Made by a program: the position numbers and the translations under genes
Notes under the pieces: model-generated
What the model was told of the DNA's origin: nothing
Databases searched by the model: none
The model's input: the letters and a program-made list of their open reading frames with translations, nothing else
Part shown: positions 28,914-38,231 of the stretch, in pieces
Layout: every line of letters begins with the position of its first letter
Position numbering within the stretch: the first letter of the stretch is position 1
DNA from: Brevundimonas poindexterae
GTDB taxonomy: Bacteria > Pseudomonadota > Alphaproteobacteria > Caulobacterales > Caulobacteraceae
Direction of reading: 5' to 3'
Assembly: GCF_020524625.1 (NCBI RefSeq)
Contig: NZ_JAIVLL010000001.1
Coordinates: 248,001-312,000, forward strand
Length of the DNA stretch: 64,000 nt

Positions 28914-29860
28914 TCCGGCTCCTGATCTGTATGGTACCCCTGTGGCTCGTGGCCTGGGCTGCGACAGCCCAGGATCATGAGCATCACCCGCCAACGGCCC
29001 GGACGCCCGCGACCGTCCCGCCGACGGCCGATCCACACGCTGGACATGACATGAGCGGCCAGGCCGCGGGCCCGCCTGACGTACCGACCAGCGCGGATGA
29101 CGCGGGACGCCCGCGCCAACCGCCCCTGCCGCCCGGCGCCCTGTCAGGGCCGGCCCATGCGGCCGACGCCATCTGGGGGGCGGATCGGATGACCGGCGCC
29201 CGCGACCTCCTGAGGCGCGAGAACGGCGATGTGCGCGCCACTGCCGTCATCATCGACCGGCTAGAGGTCGGCTTCGACGACGGCCACGAGAGCTGGACGT
29301 GGGACGTCGCAGGCTGGACCGGCGGCGACATCAACCGCTTCTGGTGGAAGTCCGAGGCCGAAGGCGACTTCGACGGCGAGATCGAGGGCGAGGTCCAGGC
29401 GCTCTACAGCCGCGCCGTCTCGCCCTTCTGGGATGTACAGGCCGGCGTGCGACAGGACTTCGGCGAAGGCGGCGATAATCCGACCCATCTCGTGCTCGGC
29501 GTCCAGGGCCTGGCCCCCTACTGGTGGGAGGTCGACGCCGCCACCTTTCTGTCGACCCAGGGCGACCTTACCGCACGGGTCGAGGCCGAATATGACCAAC
29601 GCATCACCCAGCGCCTGATCCTCCAGCCGCGCGTCGAGGTCGAGGCTTCCGCGTCCGACATCCCTGAACTGGGCCTGGGCTCTGGCCTCACCCACGTCGA
29701 GGCCGGCCTGCGCCTGCGCTATGAGATCGCCAAGGAGTTCGCGCCCTATGTCGGCGTCGAATGGAGTCGCGACCTCGGCGGCACCGCCGACTTCACCCGC
29801 GCGGCGGGCGGCGCGCCCGGGCACACCCGTTTCGTCATTGGCCTCAAGGCCTGGTTCTAG
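28910..29860 (+). CDS. copB: CopB copper-resistance outer membrane protein
   Basis: A 316-residue protein with a signal peptide ending near ATAQD, then a His/Asp/Pro-rich N-terminal segment (HEHHPPTA, HAGHDMSG), then a beta-barrel domain. The CopB core begins DRLEVGFDDGHESWTWDVAGW and continues AVSPFWDVQAGVRQDF, ending with a C-terminal Phe, as is usual for outer-membrane proteins. It probably binds or exports copper at the outer membrane. It is co-translated with copA. Confidence 0.93.
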   Translation: MIRLLICMVPLWLVAWAATAQDHEHHPPTARTPATVPPTADPHAGHDMSGQAAGPPDVPTSADDAGRPRQPPLPPGALSGPAHAADAIWGADRMTGARDLLRRENGDVRATAVIIDRLEVGFDDGHESWTWDVAGWTGGDINRFWWKSEAEGDFDGEIEGEVQALYSRAVSPFWDVQAGVRQDFGEGGDNPTHLVLGVQGLAPYWWEVDAATFLSTQGDLTARVEAEYDQRITQRLILQPRVEVEASASDIPELGLGSGLTHVEAGLRLRYEIAKEFAPYVGVEWSRDLGGTADFTRAAGGAPGHTRFVIGLKAWF

Positions 29861-29871
29861 GGAGAGTACCC

Positions 29872-30306
29872 ATGCGCAAGATCATCCCGGCCGTCGCCAT
29901 GACCCTGGCCCTGACGGTCCCCCCATTCGCCCAGGCTGCAGAGGCTTGCTGCTGCTGCACGCAGGATCCCGCTAATGCACTCGCCGGCCACGACGCTCAT
30001 GGTGCCGACCCCGACCCCGACCACGCCGCGCACGGTGTGGTCACAACTCCGGCAGATGGGGCGATGACCGACGGGTCGCCGGACTGGTTCACCGCCACCT
30101 TCCCGCATGCCATGACGCTCACGTCCGTCACCGTGAGCGCCGATGGCCGACCAGCCATAACGGTTCCCGTGGCGGCCGCTGCCGCGACGACGCGCGTCTC
30201 GGCCGATCTGCCGACCCTGGCCCCCGGCAACTATGTGCTGAACTGGACGGCCGAGGGCGCGGACGGTCATGAGATGACGGGCGTCGTCCGCTTCATGGTC
30301 CACTGA
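29872..30306 (+). CDS. copC: Divergent CopC-domain protein with an N-terminal CCCC motif
   Basis: A 144-residue exported protein whose start at 29872 follows AGGGAGAG. After the signal (ending AQAAEA) comes CCCC, then a His/Asp-rich segment (GHDAHGADPDPDHAAHG). The C-terminal half fits the CopC fold: SPDWFTATFPHAMTLTSVTVS and LAPGNYVLNWTAEGADGHEMTGVVRFMV. The classical first mature His of CopC is missing. This rearrangement suggests a different copper site at the N-terminus. The TGA overlaps the ATG of the DUF411 gene by one base. Confidence 0.72.
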   Translation: MRKIIPAVAMTLALTVPPFAQAAEACCCCTQDPANALAGHDAHGADPDPDHAAHGVVTTPADGAMTDGSPDWFTATFPHAMTLTSVTVSADGRPAITVPVAAAAATTRVSADLPTLAPGNYVLNWTAEGADGHEMTGVVRFMVH

Positions 30307-30713
30307 TGCGGGCCCGGCTGAACCGTCGCATGGTTCTGGGCGGCGCCGTGGCCTTGGCCTCGACCGGTCCTGCGATGGCCCGGGACCGTCGGATGACCGC
30401 CTACAAGACGCCCTGGTGCGGTTGCTGCGACGGCTGGGTGGCGCATATGCGCGAGGCGGGCTGGACCGTGGAAGTCATCCAGCGCGAAGACCTCGCTCCC
30501 GTCCGCGCGCGTCATGGGGTGCCGGATCGCTACGCCGGCTGCCATACCGCCGTGGTCGGCGCCTATGCCATCGAGGGCCATGTTCCGGCCTCCGACGTCG
30601 CCCGTCTGCTGAGGGAACGGCCGTCACATGGCGACCGGGCCAGGTCGCCCGACCCTCCCCCGGTCAGCCGGGGCGTCGGCAACCGCCCGGGACCTGCCGG
30701 GTTTACCTCCTGA
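30306..30713 (+). CDS. DUF411 metal-binding protein, C-terminus atypical
   Basis: A 135-residue exported protein. The DUF411 core is clear: MTAYKTPWCGCCDGWVAHMREAG with the CxxC pair, then HGVPDRYAGCHTAV and GAYAIEGHVPASDVARLLRERP. After about residue 103 the sequence becomes Arg/Pro-rich and lacks the usual family ending (a VPGMPxGSPGME-like block). Another frame near 30680-30705 reads DLPGLPPEGAG, so a frameshift or decay is possible. It lies directly after copC. Confidence 0.75.
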   Translation: MRARLNRRMVLGGAVALASTGPAMARDRRMTAYKTPWCGCCDGWVAHMREAGWTVEVIQREDLAPVRARHGVPDRYAGCHTAVVGAYAIEGHVPASDVARLLRERPSHGDRARSPDPPPVSRGVGNRPGPAGFTS

Positions 30714-30767
30714 AGGGGCCGGACATGGAACGGTCCATTCTCCGGTCACAACTGCGAGGTCCGCCCG

Positions 30768-31043
30768 ATGCCATCACCCGATCAGTACAGGCGTTTGAAC
30801 GAAGGCGACGGGACCACTGACCCCAACGCGTCCACACCCGTTTTTGACCCGGTGCTTGCGAGCGGCCAGGCCGATGCCGAGGCTGGCGGCGCAAGTCCTG
30901 TGGCGCATTCCCCCGCACCGGCTGCACCGGAGCGGAGGACGCCCGAGTCCGGACAGACAGGCCTCCGGCTCCCGATGTGGCTCTGGGTGACGATAGCCGC
31001 CCTCGCCCTTGGCGCGCTTGTGGTGGCCTTGCTCTTCCTCTGA
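30768..31043 (+). CDS. Hypothetical tail-anchored small membrane protein
   Basis: A 91-residue protein with a disordered, Pro/Ala/Glu-rich N-terminal two-thirds and one C-terminal transmembrane segment (about residues 69-90, PMWLWVTIAALALGALVVALLF). No family is recognised. It lies between DUF411 and the PQQ dehydrogenase gene, in the same direction. The frame is open and codon use looks normal, but short length lowers confidence. Confidence 0.5.
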   Translation: MPSPDQYRRLNEGDGTTDPNASTPVFDPVLASGQADAEAGGASPVAHSPAPAAPERRTPESGQTGLRLPMWLWVTIAALALGALVVALLFL

Positions 31044-31163
31044 TTTGCGGGTCTTCGCCCTCTGGACCGAGGCCGAAGCCTGACCTGTCGCTGACGCGTA
31101 TGCGCCTTTCCCTGGAACCCCCGCGTCCGCGCCGGGTTGGGTTCATGGCGGGAGGAGCATGCT

Positions 31164-33644
31164 ATGTCTCATGGAATGGCACTGGCGCGGTGGCCACTGG
31201 TCGCGATCGGCGTCATTTTCATACTTGTCGGCCTGCCATTGGTGATCGGGGGCGCCTGGCTCCTGATGCTGGGGGGCTCCTTCTACTACCTGCCTGCAGG
31301 TCTGGCCCTCGTGGCATCCGGCGTCCTGCTGGCGCTCGGTCGACCCCTCGGGGCATGGATCTATACCGGCCTCTACGGTCTGACCCTGCTCTGGGCGCTC
31401 TGGGAAGTCGGGCTCAACGGCTGGGCGCTCGTCCCGCGAGTGGTCGCGCCGACCGTTCTTATGACCCTCGTCATCGCAGTCCTGCCCCTGCTTCTGCCTC
31501 ACGGCCGGCGGGCGGCCCTGATCGGCGGGGGGGCGCTGGCTGTCCTGGTGATCCTCGGAGGCGTTGTGATCGGGCTTGCCAACCGCGCCGGGACGGCCCT
31601 TATGGTCCCGGCGGGCAGCGGCGACATGGCCGAGCCGGGCCTCTATCAGGCCGGCGCCGACTGGCCGGCTTTCGGCGGCACCTATGCAGCCCGGCGGTAT
31701 TCGCCCCTGACCCAGATCAACCGCGACAATGTGGAGGAGCTCGAGCGCGTCTGGCTGTTCCACACAGAGGATCTGCCCGAGGACAAATGGGGGGCGGAAA
31801 CCACTCCGCTCAAGATTGGCGACACCCTGTATCTGTGCACCGCGCGCAATGAGCTGATCGCGCTCGATGCCGCGACCGGAGAGCAGCGCTGGCGCTACGA
31901 CCCCGGGGTTTCGGACGACTGGATTCCCTACACCGCCGCCTGCCGAGGAGTGGCCTATTACGACACCCGCCGCACGACCGTGGCGCGACCCGCTCCGGAA
32001 ATGCCCCCCACTCCCGCCCAGGACGGAGAACGGACAACGGCAGCCGTCTGCGCCACCCGGATCATCGAGGGCACACTGGACGGTCGCCTGATCGCGGTGG
32101 ATGCCCGCACTGGCCGTCCCTGCCCTGACTTCGGCGAGAACGGACAGGTCGACATCAAGCGCGGCATGGGCGAGGTCATCCCCGGCATGGTCTCGATGAC
32201 CTCGGCGCCCACGATCATCCGGGGCGTGGTGGTGACCGGCCATCAGGTGCTGGACGGCCAGTACAATGAGGCCCCCTCCGGCGTGATCCAGGGCTTTGAT
32301 GCGGTGACCGGAGAACTGCGGTGGGCCTGGGACATGACCCGGCCTGACCTCGACGGCCTGCCTCCGGAGGGCGAGACCTACACCCGCGGCACGCCCAACA
32401 TGTGGACGACCGCCACCGGGGACGAGCAGCTCGGACTGGTCTATCTGCCCATGGGGAATTCGGCGGCCGACTACTACAGCAGCGATCGCTCGGAAGCGGA
32501 GAACCGCTTTGCCACCTCGCTTGTGGCGCTGGACGTCACGACCGGCAAACCGGTCTGGTCGTTCCAGACGGTGCATATCGATGTGTGGGACTATGACCTG
32601 GGCAGCCAGGCCACGCTCATCGACTATCCCAGCGACGCCGGCGCCGTGCCGGCCCTGGTCCTGCCGAGCAAACAGGGCGACCTCTATATCCTCGACCGCC
32701 GGACGGGGGTGCCCCTGGTTGAGGTCGAGGAGCGCCCCGTCCCCGGCGGCGGTGTCGAGCCGGAGATGCGCAGCGCGACCCAGCCCTTTTCCGGCTTCCA
32801 TACCCTCGCCAGGGATGACCTGACCGAGCGGGATATGTGGGGCATGTCCCCGATCGACCAGATGGTCTGCCGGATCGGATTCCGTCGTGCCGAATACGAC
32901 GGCATATACACGCCGCCGTCGACGGAAAGGCGCTGGATCCAGTACCCGGGCTACAACGGTGGCTCGGACTGGGGCGGCGTGGCGGTCGACCCGCGGCGGG
33001 GCGTGATCATTGCCAACTACAATGACATGCCGAACTACAACCGGCTCGTCCCGCGCGAACAGGCGAACGCGAGGGGCTGGTATCCCCGCGGTCACCCCGA
33101 ACTGAAGGAGGATGCCGGGATGCCGGCGTCCCGAGGCGGCGTCCCGGACGGGGCGGAGGGCGCCGGGGACCCGCAGTGGGGCGTGCCCTATGCCATCGAC
33201 GTCAACGCCGGCTGGCGGATGGGCTTCACCGGCATGCTGTGCAAACAGCCTCCCTACGGTGGCATCCGCGCCATCGATATCCGCACGGGCCGGACCTTGT
33301 GGGATCGCCCGCTGGGACAGGCGCGCAAGAACGGTCCCTTCGGCATTCCCTCCATGCTGCCCATTGATATCGGCACACCCAACAACGGCGGTTCCGTGGT
33401 TACGGCGGGCGGCCTGATCTTCATCGCGGCAGCGACGGACGACCTGATCCGCGCCATCGATATCGAGACAGGCGAAACGGTATGGACCGATGTTCTGCCG
33501 GCCGGCGGGCAGGCCGCGCCCATCGTCTATGAAGAAGACGGCCGACAGTTCCTGGTGCTCATGACCGGCGGCCACCACTTCATGGAGACGCCGCGCGGAG
33601 ACCAGGTGATCGCCTGGGCGCTCCCGGAACGGCGCGAGCGCTGA
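31164..33644 (+). CDS. gcd: Membrane-bound PQQ-dependent glucose-type dehydrogenase
   Basis: An 826-residue quinoprotein. The first 140 residues hold about five transmembrane segments, followed by an eight-bladed PQQ propeller with DWPAFGGTYAARRYSPLTQINRDNV at its start. Further landmarks are GTPNMWTTATGDEQLGLVYLPMGN, VHIDVWDYDLGSQATL and FIAAATDDLIRAIDIETGE. It oxidises an aldose (or quinate/shikimate) in the periplasm and feeds electrons to ubiquinone. The ATG at 31164 is preceded by GGGAGGAGC. No pqq biosynthesis genes are in this window. It follows the copper island on the same strand. Confidence 0.9.
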   Translation: MSHGMALARWPLVAIGVIFILVGLPLVIGGAWLLMLGGSFYYLPAGLALVASGVLLALGRPLGAWIYTGLYGLTLLWALWEVGLNGWALVPRVVAPTVLMTLVIAVLPLLLPHGRRAALIGGGALAVLVILGGVVIGLANRAGTALMVPAGSGDMAEPGLYQAGADWPAFGGTYAARRYSPLTQINRDNVEELERVWLFHTEDLPEDKWGAETTPLKIGDTLYLCTARNELIALDAATGEQRWRYDPGVSDDWIPYTAACRGVAYYDTRRTTVARPAPEMPPTPAQDGERTTAAVCATRIIEGTLDGRLIAVDARTGRPCPDFGENGQVDIKRGMGEVIPGMVSMTSAPTIIRGVVVTGHQVLDGQYNEAPSGVIQGFDAVTGELRWAWDMTRPDLDGLPPEGETYTRGTPNMWTTATGDEQLGLVYLPMGNSAADYYSSDRSEAENRFATSLVALDVTTGKPVWSFQTVHIDVWDYDLGSQATLIDYPSDAGAVPALVLPSKQGDLYILDRRTGVPLVEVEERPVPGGGVEPEMRSATQPFSGFHTLARDDLTERDMWGMSPIDQMVCRIGFRRAEYDGIYTPPSTERRWIQYPGYNGGSDWGGVAVDPRRGVIIANYNDMPNYNRLVPREQANARGWYPRGHPELKEDAGMPASRGGVPDGAEGAGDPQWGVPYAIDVNAGWRMGFTGMLCKQPPYGGIRAIDIRTGRTLWDRPLGQARKNGPFGIPSMLPIDIGTPNNGGSVVTAGGLIFIAAATDDLIRAIDIETGETVWTDVLPAGGQAAPIVYEEDGRQFLVLMTGGHHFMETPRGDQVIAWALPERRER

Positions 33645-33725
33645 CCCTCGACGTAGCTTCCCGATTGCAGCCCTGCCCTGATGTCTTGCGTTGGCGATCC
33701 GTGTGTACTGGGCTAGGCGTTCAGG

Positions 33726-35108
33726 ATGTTCCTGTCCGTCGCCACAACCCACAAACCGGCCACCGATCTCGGATTTCTGCTGCACAAGCATCCGGACCGG
33801 CTGCACCAGACGGACCTGAATTTCGGCAAGGCCTGGCTGTTCTACCCCGAGGCCACAGAGGAACGCTGCGAAGCGGCGCTGATCCTCGACGTCGATCCTG
33901 TCGGACTTGTGCGCGGCAAGGGTCAGGCCGACGGCTTGCTCGACCAGTATGTGAACGACCGCCCCTATGCGGCCTCGTCCTTTCTGTCGGTCGCGTTGAA
34001 CAAGACCCTGCGCACGGCGATGACGGGCGTGTCCAGGGAACGTCAGGACCTGGCCGACAGCGATCTGCCGCTGGAGGCCGTGGTCACCCCGCTGCCGCTG
34101 CGCGGGGGCGAGGCGCTGGTGAAAGGCCTTTTTGAGCCGCTGGGCTGGACCGTGGACCTGACACCCGTTGAGGGCTTCGGATCGGGCGCCGACGGGGCGC
34201 GTTACGGGCACCTGAAGCTGACCGGGACCGGCCGGCTCAGCGCCCTGCTGAACCATCTCTACGTCCTGATCCCGGTGATGGACGACGCCAAACACTACTG
34301 GGTCGGCGAGGCGGAGATCGACAAGCTGATGGCCAGGGGAGAGGGCTGGCTCGACTCCCACCCGTCCAGGGACCTGATCGTGCGGCGCTACCTGCGCAAT
34401 CGCGGCGCACTGGCGCGGGTGGCGCTTGAACGCCTCGCGCCGGAAACGGCGGCCGAGGCTTTGCCGCCCGAGACTCGCGTCGCGCCCGAGGAAGCCCTGG
34501 AGGCACCGATCCGGCTCAACGATCTGCGTCTGGACGCGGTGGTCCAGGCCATCCGCGCCACCGGTGGGACGGTCATCGCCGACCTCGGCTGCGGCGAGGG
34601 CAAGCTGCTCTATCGTCTGGTGCGCGAGCGGTGGGTCCAGCGCCTGTTCGGCCTCGACCCCGCTGCCCGCGAACTGGAATGGGCGGCAAAGCGCCTCAAG
34701 CTGAACGAGTTCGGCGGCCCGCCCGAGGGACGCGTCACCCTTCTGCACGGATCGCTGACCTATCGCGACAGCCGCTGGGCCGAGGCCGATGTCGCGGTTC
34801 TGGTTGAGGTGATCGAACACCTGGACGAGGACCGGCTGCCGCTGGTCGAGCGCATCGTGTTCGGCGAAACGGCGCCCAAGTCGGTAATCGTGACCACGCC
34901 CAATGCGGACTACAACGCCCTGTTTCCGAACCTGGCCGCGGGCGCCTTCCGGCATCCGGATCACCGCTTCGAGTGGAGCCGGGCGCAGTTCGAGGCCTGG
35001 GCCGCGCGGATCGGCGAAACCTGGGGCTACACCGCCGCTTTCAGCGGCATCGGTGCCGAGGACGCGACGTTCGGTGCACCGACACAGATGGCGGTGTTCA
35101 GCCGATGA
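33726..35108 (+). CDS. hen1: 3'-terminal RNA ribose 2'-O-methyltransferase Hen1
   Basis: A 460-residue protein of the bacterial RNA repair system. The N-terminal half (MFLSVATTHKPATDLGFLLHKHPDR, NDRPYAASSFLSVALNK) is the bacterial Hen1 N-terminal domain that contacts Pnkp. The C-terminal methyltransferase has the SAM motif VIADLGCGEGKLLY and the metal-binding segments VEVIEHLDEDRL and HPDHRFEWSRAQFE. It methylates the repaired 3' end, so that the RNA cannot be cut again at that site. It overlaps pnkp by ATGA. Confidence 0.95.
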   Translation: MFLSVATTHKPATDLGFLLHKHPDRLHQTDLNFGKAWLFYPEATEERCEAALILDVDPVGLVRGKGQADGLLDQYVNDRPYAASSFLSVALNKTLRTAMTGVSRERQDLADSDLPLEAVVTPLPLRGGEALVKGLFEPLGWTVDLTPVEGFGSGADGARYGHLKLTGTGRLSALLNHLYVLIPVMDDAKHYWVGEAEIDKLMARGEGWLDSHPSRDLIVRRYLRNRGALARVALERLAPETAAEALPPETRVAPEEALEAPIRLNDLRLDAVVQAIRATGGTVIADLGCGEGKLLYRLVRERWVQRLFGLDPAARELEWAAKRLKLNEFGGPPEGRVTLLHGSLTYRDSRWAEADVAVLVEVIEHLDEDRLPLVERIVFGETAPKSVIVTTPNADYNALFPNLAAGAFRHPDHRFEWSRAQFEAWAARIGETWGYTAAFSGIGAEDATFGAPTQMAVFSR

Positions 35109-37681
35109 GGGAAGCTGACAAGACGGACCTCGCCATCCCCGACTTCGCCCTCGTCGTGCTGATCGGCTCGACCGGCTCGGGCAAGTCGACCTTCGCGGCG
35201 AAACATTTCCTGCCGACCGAGGTCATCTCCTCTGACTACTGCCGTGCGCTGGTTTCGGACGATGAGACCAATCAGGACGTCTCGGCGGACGCGTTCGACC
35301 TTGTACGCGAGATTGCGGCCAGGCGCCTGAAGCACCGCAAGCTGACGGTCATCGACGCCACCAATGTGCGCGCCGCCGACCGCAAGGCCTGGGTCGAACT
35401 GGCGCGCAAATGGCACGCCCTGCCAATCGCCATTGTCATAGACCCCGGGGTCGAGGTCTGCATCGCCCGCAACGCGCAACGGCCTGACCGCGACTTCGGT
35501 CCCGGCGTGCCGAAGCGAATGGCAATGGAGATACGGAAGGGCCTCGGCGGTCTCCAGCGCGAGGGCTTTCGTCAGGTCTGGAAACTGACCAGCGAGGACA
35601 GCATCGAGGCCGCCGTCGTCACACGACAACCGCTGTGGACCGACAAACGCCATGACCACGGACCGTTCGACATCATTGGCGACATTCACGGCTGCGCCGA
35701 TGAACTTCAGGCCTTGCTCGAGAAACTCGGATACGGCGTCGCCTGGTCGGAGGATCGCGGCGACCGGAAGGTGACCGTCACGCCGCCAGAGGGCCGCAAG
35801 GTCGTCTTCGTCGGCGATCTGGTGGATCGCGGCCCCAATTCGCCCGACGCCCTGCGCATTGCCATGAGCATGGTCGCGGCCGGAAGCGCCTACTGCGTCC
35901 AGGGCAACCACGAACGGAAACTTGGCCGCTGGCTGGACGGCCGCAAGGTCACGATCGCCCACGGCCTTCAGGAAACGATCGACCAGCTTGAGGGCCAGGA
36001 CCGGGGGCTGCGGGAAGGTCTGCCGGCCTTCCTCGACAGCCTGCGCAGCCATGTCTGGCTCGACGACGGGCGCCTCGCCGTGGCGCACGCCGGGCTCAAG
36101 GAAGAGATGATCGGACGCGGTTCGGGTGCCGTGCGCGAGTTCGCCCTCTATGGCGAGACCACGGGCGAGATCGACGAATTCAGCCTGCCGGTCCGCGCCG
36201 ACTGGGCTGCCGCCTATCGCGGCAAGACGGCCGTGGTCTATGGCCACACGCCGGTGGTATCGGCCGAATGGGTCAACAACACCCTGTGCATCGACACCGG
36301 CTGCGTGTTCGGCGGCAAGCTGACGGCCTTCCGCTGGCCCGAGCGCGACATCGTCGACGTGCAGGCAATCCAGACCTGGTTCGAGCCGATGCGCCCCCTT
36401 GGCGGATCAAGCCTCGGCAAATCCGCCCAGGCCGACGCCGACGGCGTGCTCGACTACGAGGACGTGTCCGGCCGCCGATGGATCGAGACCGAGCTCAAGG
36501 GCAAGGTCGTCATCGCCGAGGAAAACGCCTCTGCGGCGCTGGAGGTGATGAGCCGCTTCGCCCTGTCACCCCAGTGGCTGACCTATCTGCCGCCGACCAT
36601 GTCGCCGTCCGAGACGACCACCGCCGAAGGCTGGCTGGAGCGGCCCGAGGAAGCCTTCGCCCATTTCCGCGAGCGCGGCGTGGCCCAGGTCGTGTGCGAG
36701 GAGAAGCACATGGGCTCCCGGGCAGTAATTGCGCTGTGCCGTGACGGCTCGGTCGCCCGCGAGCGCTTCGGCGTTGCCGGCGAGGAGACGGGCGCCATCT
36801 GGACCCGTACCGGTCGCGCCTTCTTCGGCGACGTGGCGATGACCGAGGGGCTGCTGGCCCGGCTGCGGGCGCGGGTCGACCAGATTGGTCTTTGGGACGA
36901 ACTGAACACTGACTGGCTCCTCATCGACTCCGAGATCATGCCCTGGTCGGCCAAGGCCGGCAGCCTGATCGAAAGCCAGTATGCGCCGGTCGCTACGTCG
37001 TCCGCCGAAGGCTTCCGGGCTGCCCGCGAGGCGCTCTCCCGCGCGACGAGCCGCAATGTTGATGTCGGTGCGATCGCTGCCCGCTATGCGGATCGCGCCA
37101 TGCGGGCCGAGCGATATGCAACGGCGTGGGCCCCCTATGTCTGGCCGGTGTCGGGCATCGACGACCTGAAGGTCGCGCCGTTCCACCTTCTCGCCAGCGA
37201 AGGTCGCGTCTGGTTCGACCACGACCACGTCTGGCACATGACGCTGGTTGATCGACTGGCGGAAGGCGAAGGCGTCGTGACCCGCACCCGGTGGCGGGTC
37301 GTCGACCTGGCCGACGAGGCTGCCTGCAGCGACGCCATCGGCTGGTGGGAGAGCCTGACCGGATCGGGCGGTGAAGGCATTGTGGTCAAGCCGCGCGACT
37401 TTGTCAGCCGGGGCAAGAAGGGCCTGATCCAGCCCGCGCTGAAGGTGCGCGGGCGTGAATATCTGCGCATCATCTACGGTCCCGAATATGACGCGCCGGA
37501 CAATCTGGTCCGGCTTCGCGAGCGCGGCCTGGGGGGCAAGCGCAATCTCGCCCTTCGTGAGTTCGCACTGGGGCACGAAGCCCTGAAACGGTTTGTGGCC
37601 AGGGAGCCCCTGCGCCGGGTCCACGAATGCGTCTTCGCCGTGCTGGCGCTGGAAAGCGAGCCGATCGACCCCCGTCTCTAG
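35105..37681 (+). CDS. pnkp: Polynucleotide kinase-phosphatase-ligase Pnkp
   Basis: An 858-residue three-domain RNA repair enzyme. The kinase P-loop is GSTGSGKST (residues 21-29). The phosphatase domain starts at about residue 187 with FDIIGDIHG and VFVGDLVDRGPNS, then QGNHERK. The adenylyltransferase domain carries the nucleotidyl Lys, K534, in CEEKHMGSRAV, with EGIVVKP later. With Hen1 it repairs ribotoxin-cleaved RNAs such as tRNAs. A 6-bp hairpin (AGATCC-ACGG-GGATCT) overlaps the stop codon but has no T-run. ATG 35105 was chosen over a longer frame because it overlaps the hen1 stop. Confidence 0.95.
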   Translation: MREADKTDLAIPDFALVVLIGSTGSGKSTFAAKHFLPTEVISSDYCRALVSDDETNQDVSADAFDLVREIAARRLKHRKLTVIDATNVRAADRKAWVELARKWHALPIAIVIDPGVEVCIARNAQRPDRDFGPGVPKRMAMEIRKGLGGLQREGFRQVWKLTSEDSIEAAVVTRQPLWTDKRHDHGPFDIIGDIHGCADELQALLEKLGYGVAWSEDRGDRKVTVTPPEGRKVVFVGDLVDRGPNSPDALRIAMSMVAAGSAYCVQGNHERKLGRWLDGRKVTIAHGLQETIDQLEGQDRGLREGLPAFLDSLRSHVWLDDGRLAVAHAGLKEEMIGRGSGAVREFALYGETTGEIDEFSLPVRADWAAAYRGKTAVVYGHTPVVSAEWVNNTLCIDTGCVFGGKLTAFRWPERDIVDVQAIQTWFEPMRPLGGSSLGKSAQADADGVLDYEDVSGRRWIETELKGKVVIAEENASAALEVMSRFALSPQWLTYLPPTMSPSETTTAEGWLERPEEAFAHFRERGVAQVVCEEKHMGSRAVIALCRDGSVARERFGVAGEETGAIWTRTGRAFFGDVAMTEGLLARLRARVDQIGLWDELNTDWLLIDSEIMPWSAKAGSLIESQYAPVATSSAEGFRAAREALSRATSRNVDVGAIAARYADRAMRAERYATAWAPYVWPVSGIDDLKVAPFHLLASEGRVWFDHDHVWHMTLVDRLAEGEGVVTRTRWRVVDLADEAACSDAIGWWESLTGSGGEGIVVKPRDFVSRGKKGLIQPALKVRGREYLRIIYGPEYDAPDNLVRLRERGLGGKRNLALREFALGHEALKRFVAREPLRRVHECVFAVLALESEPIDPRL

Positions 37682-38231
37682 ATCCACGGGGATCTGGCGA
37701 ACGTCCGCTTGCCGGCACCGACCATCTCCGGGCAACCGTGCCGGCTCAATCGGCGCAGACGAACCGTTCGTTACCCCAGATCAGCACTGACGCGTGCCCG
37801 TCGATCCGCTCGAAGCGGACCGTTGTGGGGGCAGCGGCCTCGACCGGCGCCCAATGGCCCGAACCTCCCACCGTGCCGCAGGCCCTGCGGCCTCAGGCCA
37901 ACGCGGCCGGCATAGCCTTCCACGACGGTTCCCCGGACAACCTCCTGGAACGCCCCGGTGACCACCAGAGAGAGGTGAGCCACCTCGTGGGCGTGCGGGT
38001 CCTGACGCTCTCCGGGCGCGTAGCGCCTTACCCGGACAATGGTTGATGGGACGGTCATTGCGCTCCCGGGGACCTGCCCGACTGCGGAGGGCGCCCCTGC
38101 ATCGTGAATGGACGCAGCACGACGCATCTGGTCGCCGATGCTCCACGCTGAACTCCGGCATCAAACGTCCGGTCCTGTCAACCTGCGGGGAGAGTGGCTA
38201 TCGACCCTGCCCGCGAATGACCGGATCCCCC
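37682..38231. other. 550-bp stretch without an intact gene
   Basis: The only recognisable content is the cupin-like fragment on the minus strand described separately. The rest, including 38059-38231 upstream of it, shows no conserved frame on either strand, no tRNA and no clear terminator. Confidence 0.5.
37746..38058 (-). pseudogene. Cupin / AraC-type N-terminal domain remnant, frameshifted
   Basis: From ATG 38058 the frame reads VRVRRYAPGERQDPHAHEVAHLSLVVTG and LRPQGLRHGGRFGPLGAG, which resembles the arabinose-binding-like cupin domain of AraC-family regulators (HAHEVAHLSLV, LRPxGxRHxxRFG). It ends at 37771 without any helix-turn-helix. Near 37862 a second frame continues to 37746 as APTTVRFERIDGHASVLIWG, which also looks protein-like. 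I read this as a broken regulator or small cupin gene. Family placement is by eye only. The two frames may also be unrelated. Confidence 0.35.

Noticed and set aside
31143..34964. 1273-codon minus-strand ORF
   Set aside because: It is opposite the PQQ dehydrogenase and hen1 genes, is rich in Arg/Gly/His, and has no recognisable motif. It is a codon-bias artefact.
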